Positions 1 through 9,887 of a stretch of 22,901 bases of DNA are shown here, one piece after another. Under the pieces are notes generated by a model that saw only the letters and a program-made list of their open reading frames with translations, made no database searches and had not been told where the DNA came from. The DNA comes from a virus, in the IMG/VR virus record IMGVR_UViG_3300030118_000433, positions 1 to 22,901 of that record; one strand, 5' to 3'. How positions within the stretch are numbered: the first letter of the stretch is position 1; each line of letters starts with the position of its first letter. The position numbers and the translations under genes were made by a program.

Positions 1-1
1 A

Positions 2-199
2 ATGGATATATTAGATGAGTTTCCAAAAGAACAGCGAGAACTGACAAAAGAACAGGCTGACGAAATCACTAAGATTATGAGAGATCTACAAAATAAATTT
101 ATATCAATAGATGTGTACTGGGAAAATCTAGGTGACTTCTGGAAGAAGCATGGGTTTCCAGAATGGGCTGAAGAGTTTTACGAAAGGGCTAAGGGTTAG
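2..199 (+). CDS. Small acidic/helical hypothetical protein, possibly 5'-partial
   Basis: This is the only convincing plus-strand gene. It encodes 65 residues, rich in Glu and Lys and probably alpha-helical, with an aromatic C-terminal part (YWENLGDFWKKHGFPEW near residues 39-54). I do not recognise the family. The first ATG lies at base 2, so neither a ribosome binding site nor an upstream in-frame extension can be judged; the true start may lie outside the window. Its 3' end overlaps the convergent 1332-residue gene by 11 nt (189-199). This places it in a different transcription unit from everything else here, perhaps an early or regulatory module. The alternative, a chance ORF, is less likely given its protein-like composition and its position exactly where the minus-strand operon ends. 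Confidence 0.6.
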   Translation: MDILDEFPKEQRELTKEQADEITKIMRDLQNKFISIDVYWENLGDFWKKHGFPEWAEEFYERAKG

Positions 200-3100
200 A
201 CCTTCTTATGTTGGTCTGTCTTTTCTTTATTCTATTTATTAATCTTTCAGTAATAGAGTCTGCATCATAATCATCATACAAAATAGGATTTTCAGATCCA
301 AATGTTCTATTGTAATCCTGTATAATTCTAACTGCTCTATTGCTATTGCCTTCTATAATTGCATCTCGTATCTCACCAAGTCTTAGAGCTTTTATTCTTT
401 TTACATATTCAACTCTTTGTCCCGTAGTTTCATAACGCTGTAAAAATCTTCTTGGAGCTGTTCCAGTTACAGGTGCGATATACTTAGGTATTCTTTTTAC
501 AGCTCCCACTCCATAGGTTTTGGTATCTTCCATTGTTCTTGTCATCGCACTCCAAATCTTTTCAAAATCTTGAACTACAGCAGGTTTAAATGCAAATTCT
601 AATGCCCTTACCTTGTTTTCATTTGCGACTATATCACTCACAATACCTAATGCACCTACAGATGCAAATCTGTCAAGGTAGTCATCAATAGTTAATTCTG
701 ATATATCTATAAACTGTTCTGGCCCCACATCGGAAAAAGGCATTTTCTTTGGTAGGTAAGGTAATATATATCTATTGTTGTCATATATCTCATCACCTGA
801 TATCCAAGTTGACAACAGGTCTCTTGCATAAGAAACCATTTCTCCTCCAGCCATACCAGCCATGCCTAATCTTAATATAGGAAATAAATTACCACGAGAA
901 ACCTCTTCACCTAACTGCTCTCTAACCCAATTAAATTGCTTGTAACCAAACTTTTTAAATAGGAAAAAAGGTCTCCATCTAGGGTCTTGTGTAACCAATG
1001 GTTCATTCAAAACATTTCTTTGCAACTGACTATCTCTTGAGAATCTATACATAGATTCTACTAACTGTCTTTCTGTTGGAGGCTTTCTATAATCAGATAT
1101 CCCTAATTCTCTTAACGTATTTATAGCCCATTCTCTTCTACTAATTCTATTGCCACCTAACAATCTAGGAACTTGAAACCCAACATCTAATAAAGCACTC
1201 TTTCCGTTGGCTGTTTTTCTCAATGAGCTTATCCACTCTCTAGCCGCCGCCGCAGAAATCAGTTGATTAAATTCGTTTATTTTTTGAAATCCCGAAGCCT
1301 TTGTTGTTATGTCTGCAAACTTGCCAAAGAAAGTATCTGTTGGTTCTAGATTATGCATTTGCTGAAATACAGACAGGTTAGTGCTTCCAGATTTCTTTAC
1401 TAAATTTCTGTATTGTTGATCTGTTGCTAGTTTAACCATTGCTCTCATCAATGGATAATATCCAGTTCTGATGGCTGTAGATATAGATAGCTGAGTTAAA
1501 TTTGGTATTGTCGCAAACCCAAGACCTATCTTGGTTCCTATTTGAAAATCAACTGCATTATTCCAAAACTTCTTAGCAAATGATGACTTGTAGTTATAGT
1601 CAGGATCTAATTCTATTCTAGTTGTAGCAGATTTAAATAAAAAATCTATAGTCTTTGCAGAATTTTCAAGTCTTTTTGCTAAATCAGATTTTCCTTCTTG
1701 CCTTGCACTAATAGCAGATTTTCTCAGTGCTGATATTCTTGAATATATCCTTTCCCCTCTTACTCCAAAATTTTCTACCTCTGCTATTCTAGAAGATGCT
1801 TGTTTAGCATATCGTGACAGCACAAGCCTTGCATCACGTTCAAAAAACTCTTGTGGAATATCTATATTTTTTCTAGCAAACTCTAAATTCTTTGCTTTAC
1901 TACTAAACTGAACAGTAATGTTTTTAGAAAAGGTATCAAAAGCCTCAGCAATTCTTTTATTTGCATCTCTTTGCTGTGCTCTAGTTTTAGGTTCAGGAGC
2001 ATCTTCAGCAATGCCTGCTATTTTTTTTATAGATTTTATTGTCGCCTCATCAAACTCTTTATTCTTTATATACCCAGCAACTAAATCTTGAAACTCTCTG
2101 GTTTTAGAAAGTCCCTTTGAATCGAAGGCGAGAGATGAATTGTCTTTACCAAACTTAGCTATGTCCGCATTAAATATTTTTAATATCTCAGGCTTTATCA
2201 TCCTCGGAAAATAAAACTCTTCTTTTGGGCCAAGGTCAATTCCTATACTATTTGCATCGTCCCAAATCTTGTCTAAGATCCGTCTAACCTCAGAAACTCT
2301 TTTAAAGTCTGGTAAGTCTTTATTCTTTGGGTTAGCATAACTAGGGTCTTCTAAACGATCTGCAAGTTTTTTGGCATCATCTAACAATGCTTGTTTTTTG
2401 AAAAGACCCCTTTTAAATGCACCGGCACTTTGTAACTGCTGTAAGTAACCACCAAGCAAAGTCAATTCTCTTACATTGTAGTTATCTATATCCCTAAAAG
2501 AAATAACTTCTAATTGTGTAGTGGCTCTATTTTTTGCTTGCCTGTAAGCTTTTGGTAAATTTGGTAAAACTTGATCGATCAATCTTTGTTTTGGTAAAAG
2601 ACTGCCTTCCCATCCAGCATCTAAAAAACTTTTACTTAAATCAGATATTCTCTTTTCATGCCTCATTTCATTTAAGAGCTTTAGTTTCTCTACACCGCCA
2701 AGGCTATTTAAAGAATATTTATTTTTTATTTTTGGGTCTACATCAGTCAGTCTAACCGCATCTATATAGTCTTTAAATCTATTGTCTGTAATTTTTAAAT
2801 TATCTTTAATATCTAGTATTTGCTTGTTTCTACTTTTAGAAAGACCCGCTACTGTCCTTGCTCTGCTTTGTCTCCTAAATAAAAGATCATCGAATTGGTC
2901 GTAATTAAGCTTGTCAACTTTTTTTGTCTTTACATTTCTTAGAGTTACTTCTTTGGATCCTTCTGAAAACTTCAAATTATCAAACTTTGTACCATACTTA
3001 TCAACAAACACTTCTTGAGATTCTATTAAGTCTCTACTGGTCTTCCTTGCTCCCTTTGGCTGATTTGGTAATTCGCTTTCTAATACATACCTAGCGGCAG

Positions 3101-4187
3101 TCTCGGCATCCATTGGACTATCAAACTGCTTTTCTTTAATTGATTTTATACCTTTTTTAGCAAAGGCATAAGCCTTTTTTTGAGCAGTTAATCCACCAAC
3201 AACACCCGCCGCATGAATGTAACTTTCTACTAAGGTTTCTACATTTATGTCTTGTCCATTTAAAACAGGAGATAGTGTGCCAAATTCTACAGTCTCAACA
3301 GCTTTCGATGCTAGTTCCTGAGTTAGAGGATTTAAATTTTTCAAAGCTGATTTAACAACTGGTGAACTTGCACCAGTCACTGAACCCAATGCCATCCCCT
3401 TTAGAGTTTCCTTTAATGCCTTTACCTCATCAATATCGCCTGTAGTTACTTTATCGTAAGATGCAGTAGACAAACCTTGATAAAACCCTAAGCCAGTAGA
3501 TCCTTTTGCACCCTCTATTAAGGCTCTTTGCACCACTCTTGGGCCAGCCTTCTCAACTGCTTTTCTAGCTATATTCTCTTTAATGCCAGCACCGGTCATT
3601 ACTTGAATGGCTTTATTAGGTGTGTTTTTTAATATTTGCTTTACAACAGTATCATCTAATTTATTGGCTATAAGTGAATTAGTTGCCGTTTTAGACAAAC
3701 CTTTTTTCAAAGCTTCTTTTGTGCCTGCTTTTAATGCTTGTCTCGCCGCTAATCCACCTACTCCACCGCCAATAATACCAGTTGCAAAATCAATCGGCTG
3801 TACCATAGAAATAATGGTGGCACCTATATCCTCCATAACATTTAAATCGTATTCTTTTATCTTTTCACCATTAATTGCTTTTATAGACATACCAGTTATG
3901 CTTCTGTTATAACCAGCTTTTATCCAGTCTGGAGTCCAAGAAGGTGCTTGAAACCCATATAGCGTTTCATCATCTGAAGAAACTTTAACTTTTTCTATTT
4001 GATTGTCTCTTTCTCTGTAAAAATCAGCAAGGCTAAAAGAAGAGTTTTCATACTTAGAATCTTCTTCTAGGTAATCTGAGGTGTCGTAAAAACGATCTAT
4101 TGTTTGTTGTGATACAGAGCTTGGGTTTTGATATAACTTATCTAAGGAATTAGAGAAAGTTCTATAATCCTGCGGTTTTGTAGGCAT
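189..4187 (-). CDS. Very large internal virion / DNA-ejection protein
   Basis: This 1332-residue protein is the last gene of the minus-strand operon. In podovirus-like phages this position and size class usually hold the largest internal core or ejection protein. An Ala/Gly-rich hydrophobic segment with GIIGGGVGGLAARQAL lies near residues 137-152. Long Lys/Arg/Glu-rich helical stretches fill the middle. A second apolar region with FQIGTKIGLGFATIPNLTQL lies near residues 880-900. The C-terminus (EIRDAIIEGNSNRAVRIIQD...PILYDD...RLINRIKKRQT) has the ending pattern I associate with large polyvalent or internal phage proteins. I see no peptidase, transglycosylase or polymerase active-site motif. 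The ATG is preceded by GAGGT at 5-nt spacing, 3 nt after the upstream stop. The ejection role is inferred from size, order and composition. Confidence 0.75.
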   Translation of the reverse strand: MPTKPQDYRTFSNSLDKLYQNPSSVSQQTIDRFYDTSDYLEEDSKYENSSFSLADFYRERDNQIEKVKVSSDDETLYGFQAPSWTPDWIKAGYNRSITGMSIKAINGEKIKEYDLNVMEDIGATIISMVQPIDFATGIIGGGVGGLAARQALKAGTKEALKKGLSKTATNSLIANKLDDTVVKQILKNTPNKAIQVMTGAGIKENIARKAVEKAGPRVVQRALIEGAKGSTGLGFYQGLSTASYDKVTTGDIDEVKALKETLKGMALGSVTGASSPVVKSALKNLNPLTQELASKAVETVEFGTLSPVLNGQDINVETLVESYIHAAGVVGGLTAQKKAYAFAKKGIKSIKEKQFDSPMDAETAARYVLESELPNQPKGARKTSRDLIESQEVFVDKYGTKFDNLKFSEGSKEVTLRNVKTKKVDKLNYDQFDDLLFRRQSRARTVAGLSKSRNKQILDIKDNLKITDNRFKDYIDAVRLTDVDPKIKNKYSLNSLGGVEKLKLLNEMRHEKRISDLSKSFLDAGWEGSLLPKQRLIDQVLPNLPKAYRQAKNRATTQLEVISFRDIDNYNVRELTLLGGYLQQLQSAGAFKRGLFKKQALLDDAKKLADRLEDPSYANPKNKDLPDFKRVSEVRRILDKIWDDANSIGIDLGPKEEFYFPRMIKPEILKIFNADIAKFGKDNSSLAFDSKGLSKTREFQDLVAGYIKNKEFDEATIKSIKKIAGIAEDAPEPKTRAQQRDANKRIAEAFDTFSKNITVQFSSKAKNLEFARKNIDIPQEFFERDARLVLSRYAKQASSRIAEVENFGVRGERIYSRISALRKSAISARQEGKSDLAKRLENSAKTIDFLFKSATTRIELDPDYNYKSSFAKKFWNNAVDFQIGTKIGLGFATIPNLTQLSISTAIRTGYYPLMRAMVKLATDQQYRNLVKKSGSTNLSVFQQMHNLEPTDTFFGKFADITTKASGFQKINEFNQLISAAAAREWISSLRKTANGKSALLDVGFQVPRLLGGNRISRREWAINTLRELGISDYRKPPTERQLVESMYRFSRDSQLQRNVLNEPLVTQDPRWRPFFLFKKFGYKQFNWVREQLGEEVSRGNLFPILRLGMAGMAGGEMVSYARDLLSTWISGDEIYDNNRYILPYLPKKMPFSDVGPEQFIDISELTIDDYLDRFASVGALGIVSDIVANENKVRALEFAFKPAVVQDFEKIWSAMTRTMEDTKTYGVGAVKRIPKYIAPVTGTAPRRFLQRYETTGQRVEYVKRIKALRLGEIRDAIIEGNSNRAVRIIQDYNRTFGSENPILYDDYDADSITERLINRIKKRQTNIRRSNP
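198..230 (+). terminator. Weak candidate Rho-independent terminator
   Basis: The arms AGACC (198-202) and GGTCT (213-217) can pair around a 10-nt loop. They are followed by a T-rich tract (gtcttttctttat, 218-230). The structure starts inside the stop codon of the plus-strand gene and lies inside the 3' end of the convergent minus-strand gene. The stem is only 5 bp and the loop is large, so termination efficiency is doubtful. Confidence 0.3.
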
Positions 4188-4190
4188 GTA

Positions 4191-5408
4191 TTACCTCGGA
4201 TTAAGAAGCCTAGCAATTCTAATAGGATCTACAATAGACAATGGCCTTCTTCTAGCGGCCTGAGCTTCTGGTAAATTTAGTATATTCTGTAAAGTACTCT
4301 TTGGCTCTTCTATTTTTTCTTCAGAGGGGCTAGATACAATTTGATCTAATTCTTTATTTAAAGAATCTTCAAAATCTGCCATATCATTCTCAGAGGAAGG
4401 CAGGAACTCTTCATCTGTTCCTTGATTAAATGCGGAACTTGCATAAAATTGATCTTGAGTTACTCCCAATGGTATCATAGCTCCCAGCGGTAATTTTTCC
4501 ATTTTCTTTCTCTCGTTATATTGATTTCGAGTTTCTAATTTGTACTGAGGTTTGTTCCTTAGTCGTTGTACAATACGTTCATTCTTATCTATAATTTCAA
4601 GAAATTTTTCTTTTGTACCGAACACCCCTTCAACTCCAGCCTCCAATTTACCCATCTCTTTTTGAGCTTCTTTTATTGCAGATAGGGCATTTTCATAAGT
4701 TGCAATATCTTCCCTGCCACCTTTTACAGTGATCCATTCTTCTACAGGTCTAAACCCTCTGTTTTGAGCCTCTGCCTTTAAGTTGGTAGCACTTATAAAC
4801 CTTGTTATAGAGTCATCAATCCCTTTACCTAATTCAAACCTATCAGAATACTTTTCTTGAAAACTATTGAGCCTGTCTTGCTTTTCATACACAGAAACAT
4901 TTGGATCGTAATATAACTTCCTAACATCTTTAAAAGCAGAATCTAATTCTTCTTTACTATCTCGCTCCTGTCTTATAACAGCTCCAAGAGACTCAACTTC
5001 TGGGCCTTCTAATCCAGAGAGCATTTGTTCGGCAAGTCCATATTTACCAGCTCTAACCAAACTCATTACATTAGTTTTTATAAATTGATCGTCTGCTCTT
5101 CTCCTATTTATATCTATATCTTCTCGCTGTATCTCAAAACGTCTATTATTTTCTTCTACTGCCTTAGCCGCTAATGCCTGACTTGTTTCATAACGCTTTT
5201 GATTTTCAGCATCTAATCTATTCTGTCTAGCTATAGAGTCTTGATATCTTTGCTCTTGGAGTTGTTGTCTACCAAGTGCTAACTGATTCTGTTGGAATTG
5301 ATTTATATAACCGGGGAGGTTGTCTAAAAAGTCTGCAAGAGGATTGTCGTATTGGCCGGGAGCCATACGCTGTCTTCTACTATATATACTTCTAGTGTGT
5401 CCCGGCAT
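4191..5408 (-). CDS. Coiled-coil internal virion protein candidate
   Basis: This protein has 405 residues. After a short basic N-terminus (SIYSRRQRMAPGQYDNP, residues 7-23) comes a long Gln/Arg/Glu-rich helix predicted to form a coiled coil (roughly residues 38-108). A mixed alpha-helical region follows, then an acidic, Pro-containing tail that ends in a basic segment (AARRRPLSIVDPIRIARLLNPR near the end). It has no obvious signal peptide or membrane segment. The gene overlaps the upstream 415-residue gene by 1 nt (TAATG) and lies directly before the giant 1332-residue gene. The trio resembles the set of internal core proteins that podoviruses eject ahead of their DNA. The family is not recognised from sequence alone; the role is inferred from order and composition. 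The alternative is a tail-associated structural protein. Confidence 0.65.
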   Translation of the reverse strand: MPGHTRSIYSRRQRMAPGQYDNPLADFLDNLPGYINQFQQNQLALGRQQLQEQRYQDSIARQNRLDAENQKRYETSQALAAKAVEENNRRFEIQREDIDINRRRADDQFIKTNVMSLVRAGKYGLAEQMLSGLEGPEVESLGAVIRQERDSKEELDSAFKDVRKLYYDPNVSVYEKQDRLNSFQEKYSDRFELGKGIDDSITRFISATNLKAEAQNRGFRPVEEWITVKGGREDIATYENALSAIKEAQKEMGKLEAGVEGVFGTKEKFLEIIDKNERIVQRLRNKPQYKLETRNQYNERKKMEKLPLGAMIPLGVTQDQFYASSAFNQGTDEEFLPSSENDMADFEDSLNKELDQIVSSPSEEKIEEPKSTLQNILNLPEAQAARRRPLSIVDPIRIARLLNPR

Positions 5409-6655
5409 TATAAATCACCCACAAAGTTCCATCCTCTATCATCTCCAAGCCAGATATACTGCCTACCATCTGGGCCAGTTTCTATCTTTCCAAGAGAAGT
5501 GATACCTGAAGGAGTTGTAGTCGGTGGTTGCAATCCAGCAGTTTTAAATTCTGCACCACCAGCTATAAGATCAGCCGCAGTTCCTTTTACTTGAGACTCA
5601 AAAGCCTTTGCCTCATCTGCTATTCCTTGATCGTAAGATTGTTGCATGCCTTCTACCGCTTGAGATATGGCACTTTGACCAGCTCCAAATCCTGTTCCAG
5701 CACTAGCAAGTCCTTGACCTCCAGTCATTCCCAATAGGCTTTGACCTAATTGTTCAGCACCTCTGGTAATGGCCGATGTATCACGAGCTTGAAACAAAGC
5801 TTCTTGTTGCGGGGTAAGCTCAAAGCCCAGCATCTCTTCTATATTACTTAAATTTTCTTCATTATCTTGTCCACCAGATCCCATACTCCCAGTTAAACCG
5901 CCTTCTAAATAACCAATAAGTCCACCATCTTCAAGCCCAAGAAAACCTCTCACTGACTTTGCCGCCTTATCAAAAAATGTAGGGCTACCCGCATAAGTTA
6001 AAGGAACATCGCTACCCTCATATAAAGGCCTCCCAAATCCAAATAACCCCTGACCCTCTGTGTAACCCGTAACACCTAAACCTTGTAACCCAGCTTTAAT
6101 GCCCTCTCGACCAGAGGATGTCAATGGGTTATACTGCCCATAAAGTCCACCACCGGGAGTTAATCCTGCTGTTGCACCAGCCATTAAACCTTGTCCCAAA
6201 GCTCTTTTTCCAATACCTCTTGTAAAGTCACGACTGGCCTTCTCTACATCTCTAAATGATTGTTGTCCAAATACAGTACCACTTGTGTTTACATCCCTTG
6301 ATTTTCCAGCTCCTAATTTTTGACCTATTCCTTGACCAAGTGCGGTACCCAAAGCAACGCCAGCAGGGCCAAGTCCTATGGCACCGCCAACCAATCCCAA
6401 TCCAGTTCCAAGAACGCTACCAAATAAACCACCTTTCTTTTGTCTATCAGCTTCTCTTCTTTGTGCTTTCTCTAACCTTTTTTGATCTTTCTGCATTTGT
6501 AATGCACGGGCCAATGCGGCCCCACCTGCTGTAGTCTGTCCACCAGTCTGCATCATCTCCATTAGACTGGATGTTTTACCCATGTCAAAACCAGTCATGT
6601 TTGGGCCAGAAGGAACTGGCATATAACCTTTTGATTTGTCAGAGCTATTATACAT
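5408..6655 (-). CDS. Gly-rich membrane-active internal virion protein candidate
   Basis: This 415-residue protein is unusually rich in Gly, Ala, Gln and Met. A basic helix (QMQKDQKRLEKAQRREADRQ, residues 53-72) precedes a glycine-zipper-like apolar block (residues 75-115, containing GTGLGLVGGAIGLG). Further Gly-rich repeats and a small terminal domain (GPDGRQYIWLGDDRGWNF) follow. Glycine-zipper segments next to amphipathic basic helices are typical of proteins that insert into membranes, such as podoviral ejection proteins that extend the tail through the envelope. An AGGA ribosome binding site lies upstream of the ATG, in a 47-nt AT-rich gap after the preceding gene. The ejection role is inferred; no enzyme motif is visible. 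Confidence 0.65.
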   Translation of the reverse strand: MYNSSDKSKGYMPVPSGPNMTGFDMGKTSSLMEMMQTGGQTTAGGAALARALQMQKDQKRLEKAQRREADRQKKGGLFGSVLGTGLGLVGGAIGLGPAGVALGTALGQGIGQKLGAGKSRDVNTSGTVFGQQSFRDVEKASRDFTRGIGKRALGQGLMAGATAGLTPGGGLYGQYNPLTSSGREGIKAGLQGLGVTGYTEGQGLFGFGRPLYEGSDVPLTYAGSPTFFDKAAKSVRGFLGLEDGGLIGYLEGGLTGSMGSGGQDNEENLSNIEEMLGFELTPQQEALFQARDTSAITRGAEQLGQSLLGMTGGQGLASAGTGFGAGQSAISQAVEGMQQSYDQGIADEAKAFESQVKGTAADLIAGGAEFKTAGLQPPTTTPSGITSLGKIETGPDGRQYIWLGDDRGWNFVGDL

Positions 6656-6702
6656 GGTGTGATTCCTTTGAATTTAATAAAACTTTTATCATAATATAAA
6701 GA

Positions 6703-7392
6703 TTATATTGTTACGATTGTCTTCCATACTGACGTTATTATAAAGTGTCTTTCTGTATCTGTAATATTGTCACTATCTGCGTTCATCCCTATGTGAACTA
6801 AGCTACCAGAAGCAATTTTAGGAGTGGAGTCCCAATCCGATCTATTGATTACAATATTAGTATCTGTGGCTATACTAGATTGATAATCAAATGTGCAAAC
6901 TGTGGATGGTTGAGCATCTGTATCTGCCGATTCTTCGATAGTAAAAACTATATCAGTACTTTGGGAACTGGCACCGGCTAACTCTGGAATCCTTACCATA
7001 AGTTTGTGACAGGTCATGTTGAATGGAGCTAAAAAAGAAGATCGTGCTTCTGGAACCCCTGTCTGTTCTGCTGTGCCCTGCCAAGGTATGTATACTTTTG
7101 TAGCTGGTAAATCATCTGTAAAATTGTGGGAAAACATTCTATAGTCTACAAATGATGATTTGTACTCTAGTCTCGATGCAGTGAACGTGCCCTCTTCTTG
7201 TTTGTTGCGACCACCGTGCATATCAGAAGTCCAAATCTTACCACGCTCTTTTCTGTATCTTGTAAGGGTACCACGATTTCTAAAGTACAGCACCTCTTCA
7301 CCTTCTCTCATAGACTGAATAGAAGGCTGTTCTCTTACAACTCTAATCTTATCCTGTTTTCTGTTGGCAATGAATCGAGTAGCCCTGTCCAT
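6703..7392 (-). CDS. Virion structural protein, probably tail-associated
   Basis: This protein has 229 residues from the ATG at 7392. That start overlaps the upstream stop by 1 nt (TGATG), so it is preferred over the in-frame TTG one codon earlier. The N-terminal part is basic (MDRATRFIANRKQDKIRVVR). The rest is beta-rich, with a Gly/Asp loop (WTSDMHGGRNKQEEG) and a C-terminal beta-sandwich-like region (VFTIEES, TVCTFDYQ, SLVHIGM, HFIITSVWKTIV). It follows the 831-residue tail-like gene and precedes the internal proteins, so a small tail or spike component is plausible. I do not recognise a named family, and a receptor-binding role would be speculation. Confidence 0.6.
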   Translation of the reverse strand: MDRATRFIANRKQDKIRVVREQPSIQSMREGEEVLYFRNRGTLTRYRKERGKIWTSDMHGGRNKQEEGTFTASRLEYKSSFVDYRMFSHNFTDDLPATKVYIPWQGTAEQTGVPEARSSFLAPFNMTCHKLMVRIPELAGASSQSTDIVFTIEESADTDAQPSTVCTFDYQSSIATDTNIVINRSDWDSTPKIASGSLVHIGMNADSDNITDTERHFIITSVWKTIVTI

Positions 7393-9887
7393 CAAGAACC
7401 TTTCTTATAGAGGGTTCTATACTCTATTGCAATATCATTAATATATACTTTAACGCTTGTGGGGTTAGTAGCAAGACGTAGTGAAATCTTATTACAAACA
7501 ACTGGAGAAGATGGGGTAAGCTTAACTTTAGCCCAGTTACTAGAACTTGCTGATATAGTTCCGCTAAGTGCAGTAGATGTGTTATCCTCCTCAACTAATT
7601 GAAACATGCCAGTTAATGCAACATCTGATTTATAAGTAATGTGGACAGCGTACACCTTTTTAACTTGATGTATGTCTCCAAAACTTAAAGCTTTTGTTAG
7701 GAACTTTGCAGATGCCGCAACTACAGTTCTGCTTATCTGAAATATATCAACAGAACTTCCAGAATCATGCCCTATTAATGTGTTGTTACTTTCCGTATCT
7801 ACTGAGTTTGTAAGACCGTCATTGGAATCAAAGACAAAATTATTAATAAGTGTAAAGTTTCCCCTTTTTAAATCACACATATAAGCATCACCGTCATTAT
7901 CAAGACTCTTAATCACAAAGGCCATAGACTCTTGTTCGTCGTATATGATTCCTGTAAATGAACCAACATGCGTGCTCCAATCGCTATCACTAATTTTATT
8001 TTCTTTTAGATTTGTTATAGAAGATCCATTGTACAAATACAAACCCTGCTTATTGGCCCATATTATGCCATACTGGGTTCTTTTTACTGCTTCTGGATGC
8101 AACACACCCTGATACTTTTTACTGTCCTCTAAGAACCAGTTACGGTCATCTCCGGCTATATTAATAATGTCTAAACTTTTATTCTTGTATGCTAACAATC
8201 TATCTGCATACGCTTCTATTGCAACGTACACATCTGCATCACCTTTAGCCGCCTCTATAAAGTTAGTAGATGGAAATGTATCGTACCTGTTAGGCATAGA
8301 ATACATGATTCTATCTGGGTAATATCTTAATGTCGCATCTGATTTGGTGTCACCAGTGTCTTCATCTTTCATCGTTACATTACACACAAACACTCTATTA
8401 TTTGCAACTACTGCATCTTTCCAATGTTCTCCAGAATCACCCAAGGCATTGCTAAATATACTAGAACTAAATCCATTGATTACTTCGTAGGTAATAAAAC
8501 CAAGCTCTGTAACCCTAAAGTTTGCAGAGGCTCCGTTAGTAGGGCAGTTGAAATTTGAACTGCCAGAATCGTGCCATGCAGTATAATCATCTGAAAGCTT
8601 AGTCCTAGCACCTTTTGTAAGATCTATGTCTACAAGCATAATAAACTCAGAGTCATCACCTTGTTTTTTAATATATATTCTACCACCAGATATTCTAGGG
8701 TCGTATGGACTTGTAGCACCAATGTTTACAGATAGAGCCTTAAATTCGTTCTCTTCTGAAACCGTGTGCGTGCTTGAATATGATAAAGGTAAAGACTCTT
8801 GATTGTTGTCATAAATAAAGGTAGATGCAAATTCATAAGTTCCCGCTTCTATTAGTCCATCTTGATCGGTTTCAGTTGCTATTGCCATCCTAAAACCTGC
8901 ACCTGCACTTGGATACGCAGATACTGCACCAGCAGTTCCCGTACTACTAGAAAGCACTGTGTGTGTTGGCCTTGCAAGATCATTATCTTTTGGAAAATAA
9001 TCCATATAAGAGTTATCATCAGTAGTCGCTCCGGTGTTGCTGTTGCTAAGGTTGCTAAAATGCCTCCTCTGTATCCACCCATACCACTGTATTTTAGATC
9101 CGTTTTTTTCAGCAGTATCACAGCATCTTATGGACTCTTCTACCTTATAATATTTAACCTTGGACGGGGTTCCGGAAACAGTTACTGAATTTAACGTAAT
9201 CACATTGTGTGTATAATTATTTGCATTAGTAGAAAAGACATCAATGTTGTGAGCCGCAGGATCCGCTAATAAAATAACTTGATCGCCTAATGTCACGCCT
9301 TTTAATGTGGCTCCCCAATAGTTTTGAGGAGTACCTCCCTCTAATGCAATGTCAATAACCCTGTCAAAAACTATATTATTGCCATTTGTATTTACAACAC
9401 GATATAATCCTTGACCATTGGGCCTTATAGCATCTGAAATAAAAGTTGAAACTGTTATTAAAACAGTAGAGCCTATCGGGAAAGAATTTGCTAAGTTTTG
9501 TTGAGCTCCACCCTGTCTATACTCCAGCTCTACCATGCCACCATAATCGCTATTTACTCTGCCAATAAAACCAGTGGCAGACCCTTCACTGCTAGCGGTT
9601 CCTGTAATAGAACTGGTTTGTGAAACAGTTACAGGGTCTCTAACATGATCTGTTTCAAAATAGCCTAATCCATATCCGGGCTGTACTGTAGCTATCTCAT
9701 CGTTAGCATAGGCAGTTATTTTATTATTAGTGCTGTCCTTCATGCTATACGCTGGTTGTATACCACCATAAACATTAAACATTACATTTGAAGCGGTGCT
9801 TACTTCATTGTCAGCAATGTCAGCAATGTCTTTAACGGTGTTTAACCCACCGCTAAAGTCATTTAATTGGTACAGTCTTTTAGGCAC
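7392..9887 (-). CDS. Large tail / head-stabilisation-like structural protein
   Basis: This 831-residue protein starts at GTG. The start overlaps the upstream TAG by 1 nt (TAGTG) and has AAAGG 6 nt upstream. The N-terminus (FSGGLNTVKDIADIADNEV, residues 11-29, then SNVMFNVYGGIQP) matches a pattern I know from podoviral tail-nozzle or stabilisation-type proteins, which begin with a 'GGLNT...L.DNE...A.N' motif followed by many beta strands. The body is beta-rich with repeated short strand-turn blocks compatible with a propeller (for example RTQYGIIWANKQGLYLYNG and ESMAFVIKSLDNDGDAYMCD). It ends in a beta-sandwich-like segment. The position between the small membrane-protein block and the internal proteins fits a tail component. 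The family match is by motif only. Confidence 0.65.
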   Translation of the reverse strand: MPKRLYQLNDFSGGLNTVKDIADIADNEVSTASNVMFNVYGGIQPAYSMKDSTNNKITAYANDEIATVQPGYGLGYFETDHVRDPVTVSQTSSITGTASSEGSATGFIGRVNSDYGGMVELEYRQGGAQQNLANSFPIGSTVLITVSTFISDAIRPNGQGLYRVVNTNGNNIVFDRVIDIALEGGTPQNYWGATLKGVTLGDQVILLADPAAHNIDVFSTNANNYTHNVITLNSVTVSGTPSKVKYYKVEESIRCCDTAEKNGSKIQWYGWIQRRHFSNLSNSNTGATTDDNSYMDYFPKDNDLARPTHTVLSSSTGTAGAVSAYPSAGAGFRMAIATETDQDGLIEAGTYEFASTFIYDNNQESLPLSYSSTHTVSEENEFKALSVNIGATSPYDPRISGGRIYIKKQGDDSEFIMLVDIDLTKGARTKLSDDYTAWHDSGSSNFNCPTNGASANFRVTELGFITYEVINGFSSSIFSNALGDSGEHWKDAVVANNRVFVCNVTMKDEDTGDTKSDATLRYYPDRIMYSMPNRYDTFPSTNFIEAAKGDADVYVAIEAYADRLLAYKNKSLDIINIAGDDRNWFLEDSKKYQGVLHPEAVKRTQYGIIWANKQGLYLYNGSSITNLKENKISDSDWSTHVGSFTGIIYDEQESMAFVIKSLDNDGDAYMCDLKRGNFTLINNFVFDSNDGLTNSVDTESNNTLIGHDSGSSVDIFQISRTVVAASAKFLTKALSFGDIHQVKKVYAVHITYKSDVALTGMFQLVEEDNTSTALSGTISASSSNWAKVKLTPSSPVVCNKISLRLATNPTSVKVYINDIAIEYRTLYKKGS

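Noticed and set aside
3607-3912. Plus-strand ORF of 101 codons inside the giant virion gene
   Set aside because: It is antisense to a well-supported 1332-residue reading frame, has a hydrophobic composition typical of reverse reading of Ala/Lys-rich helices, and lacks a ribosome binding site context that stands out.
6656-6702. Promoter or operator in the AT-rich gap before the 415-residue gene
   Set aside because: There is a TATAAT-like string and a weak imperfect AT inverted repeat, but no matching -35 element. In such AT-rich DNA these occur by chance.
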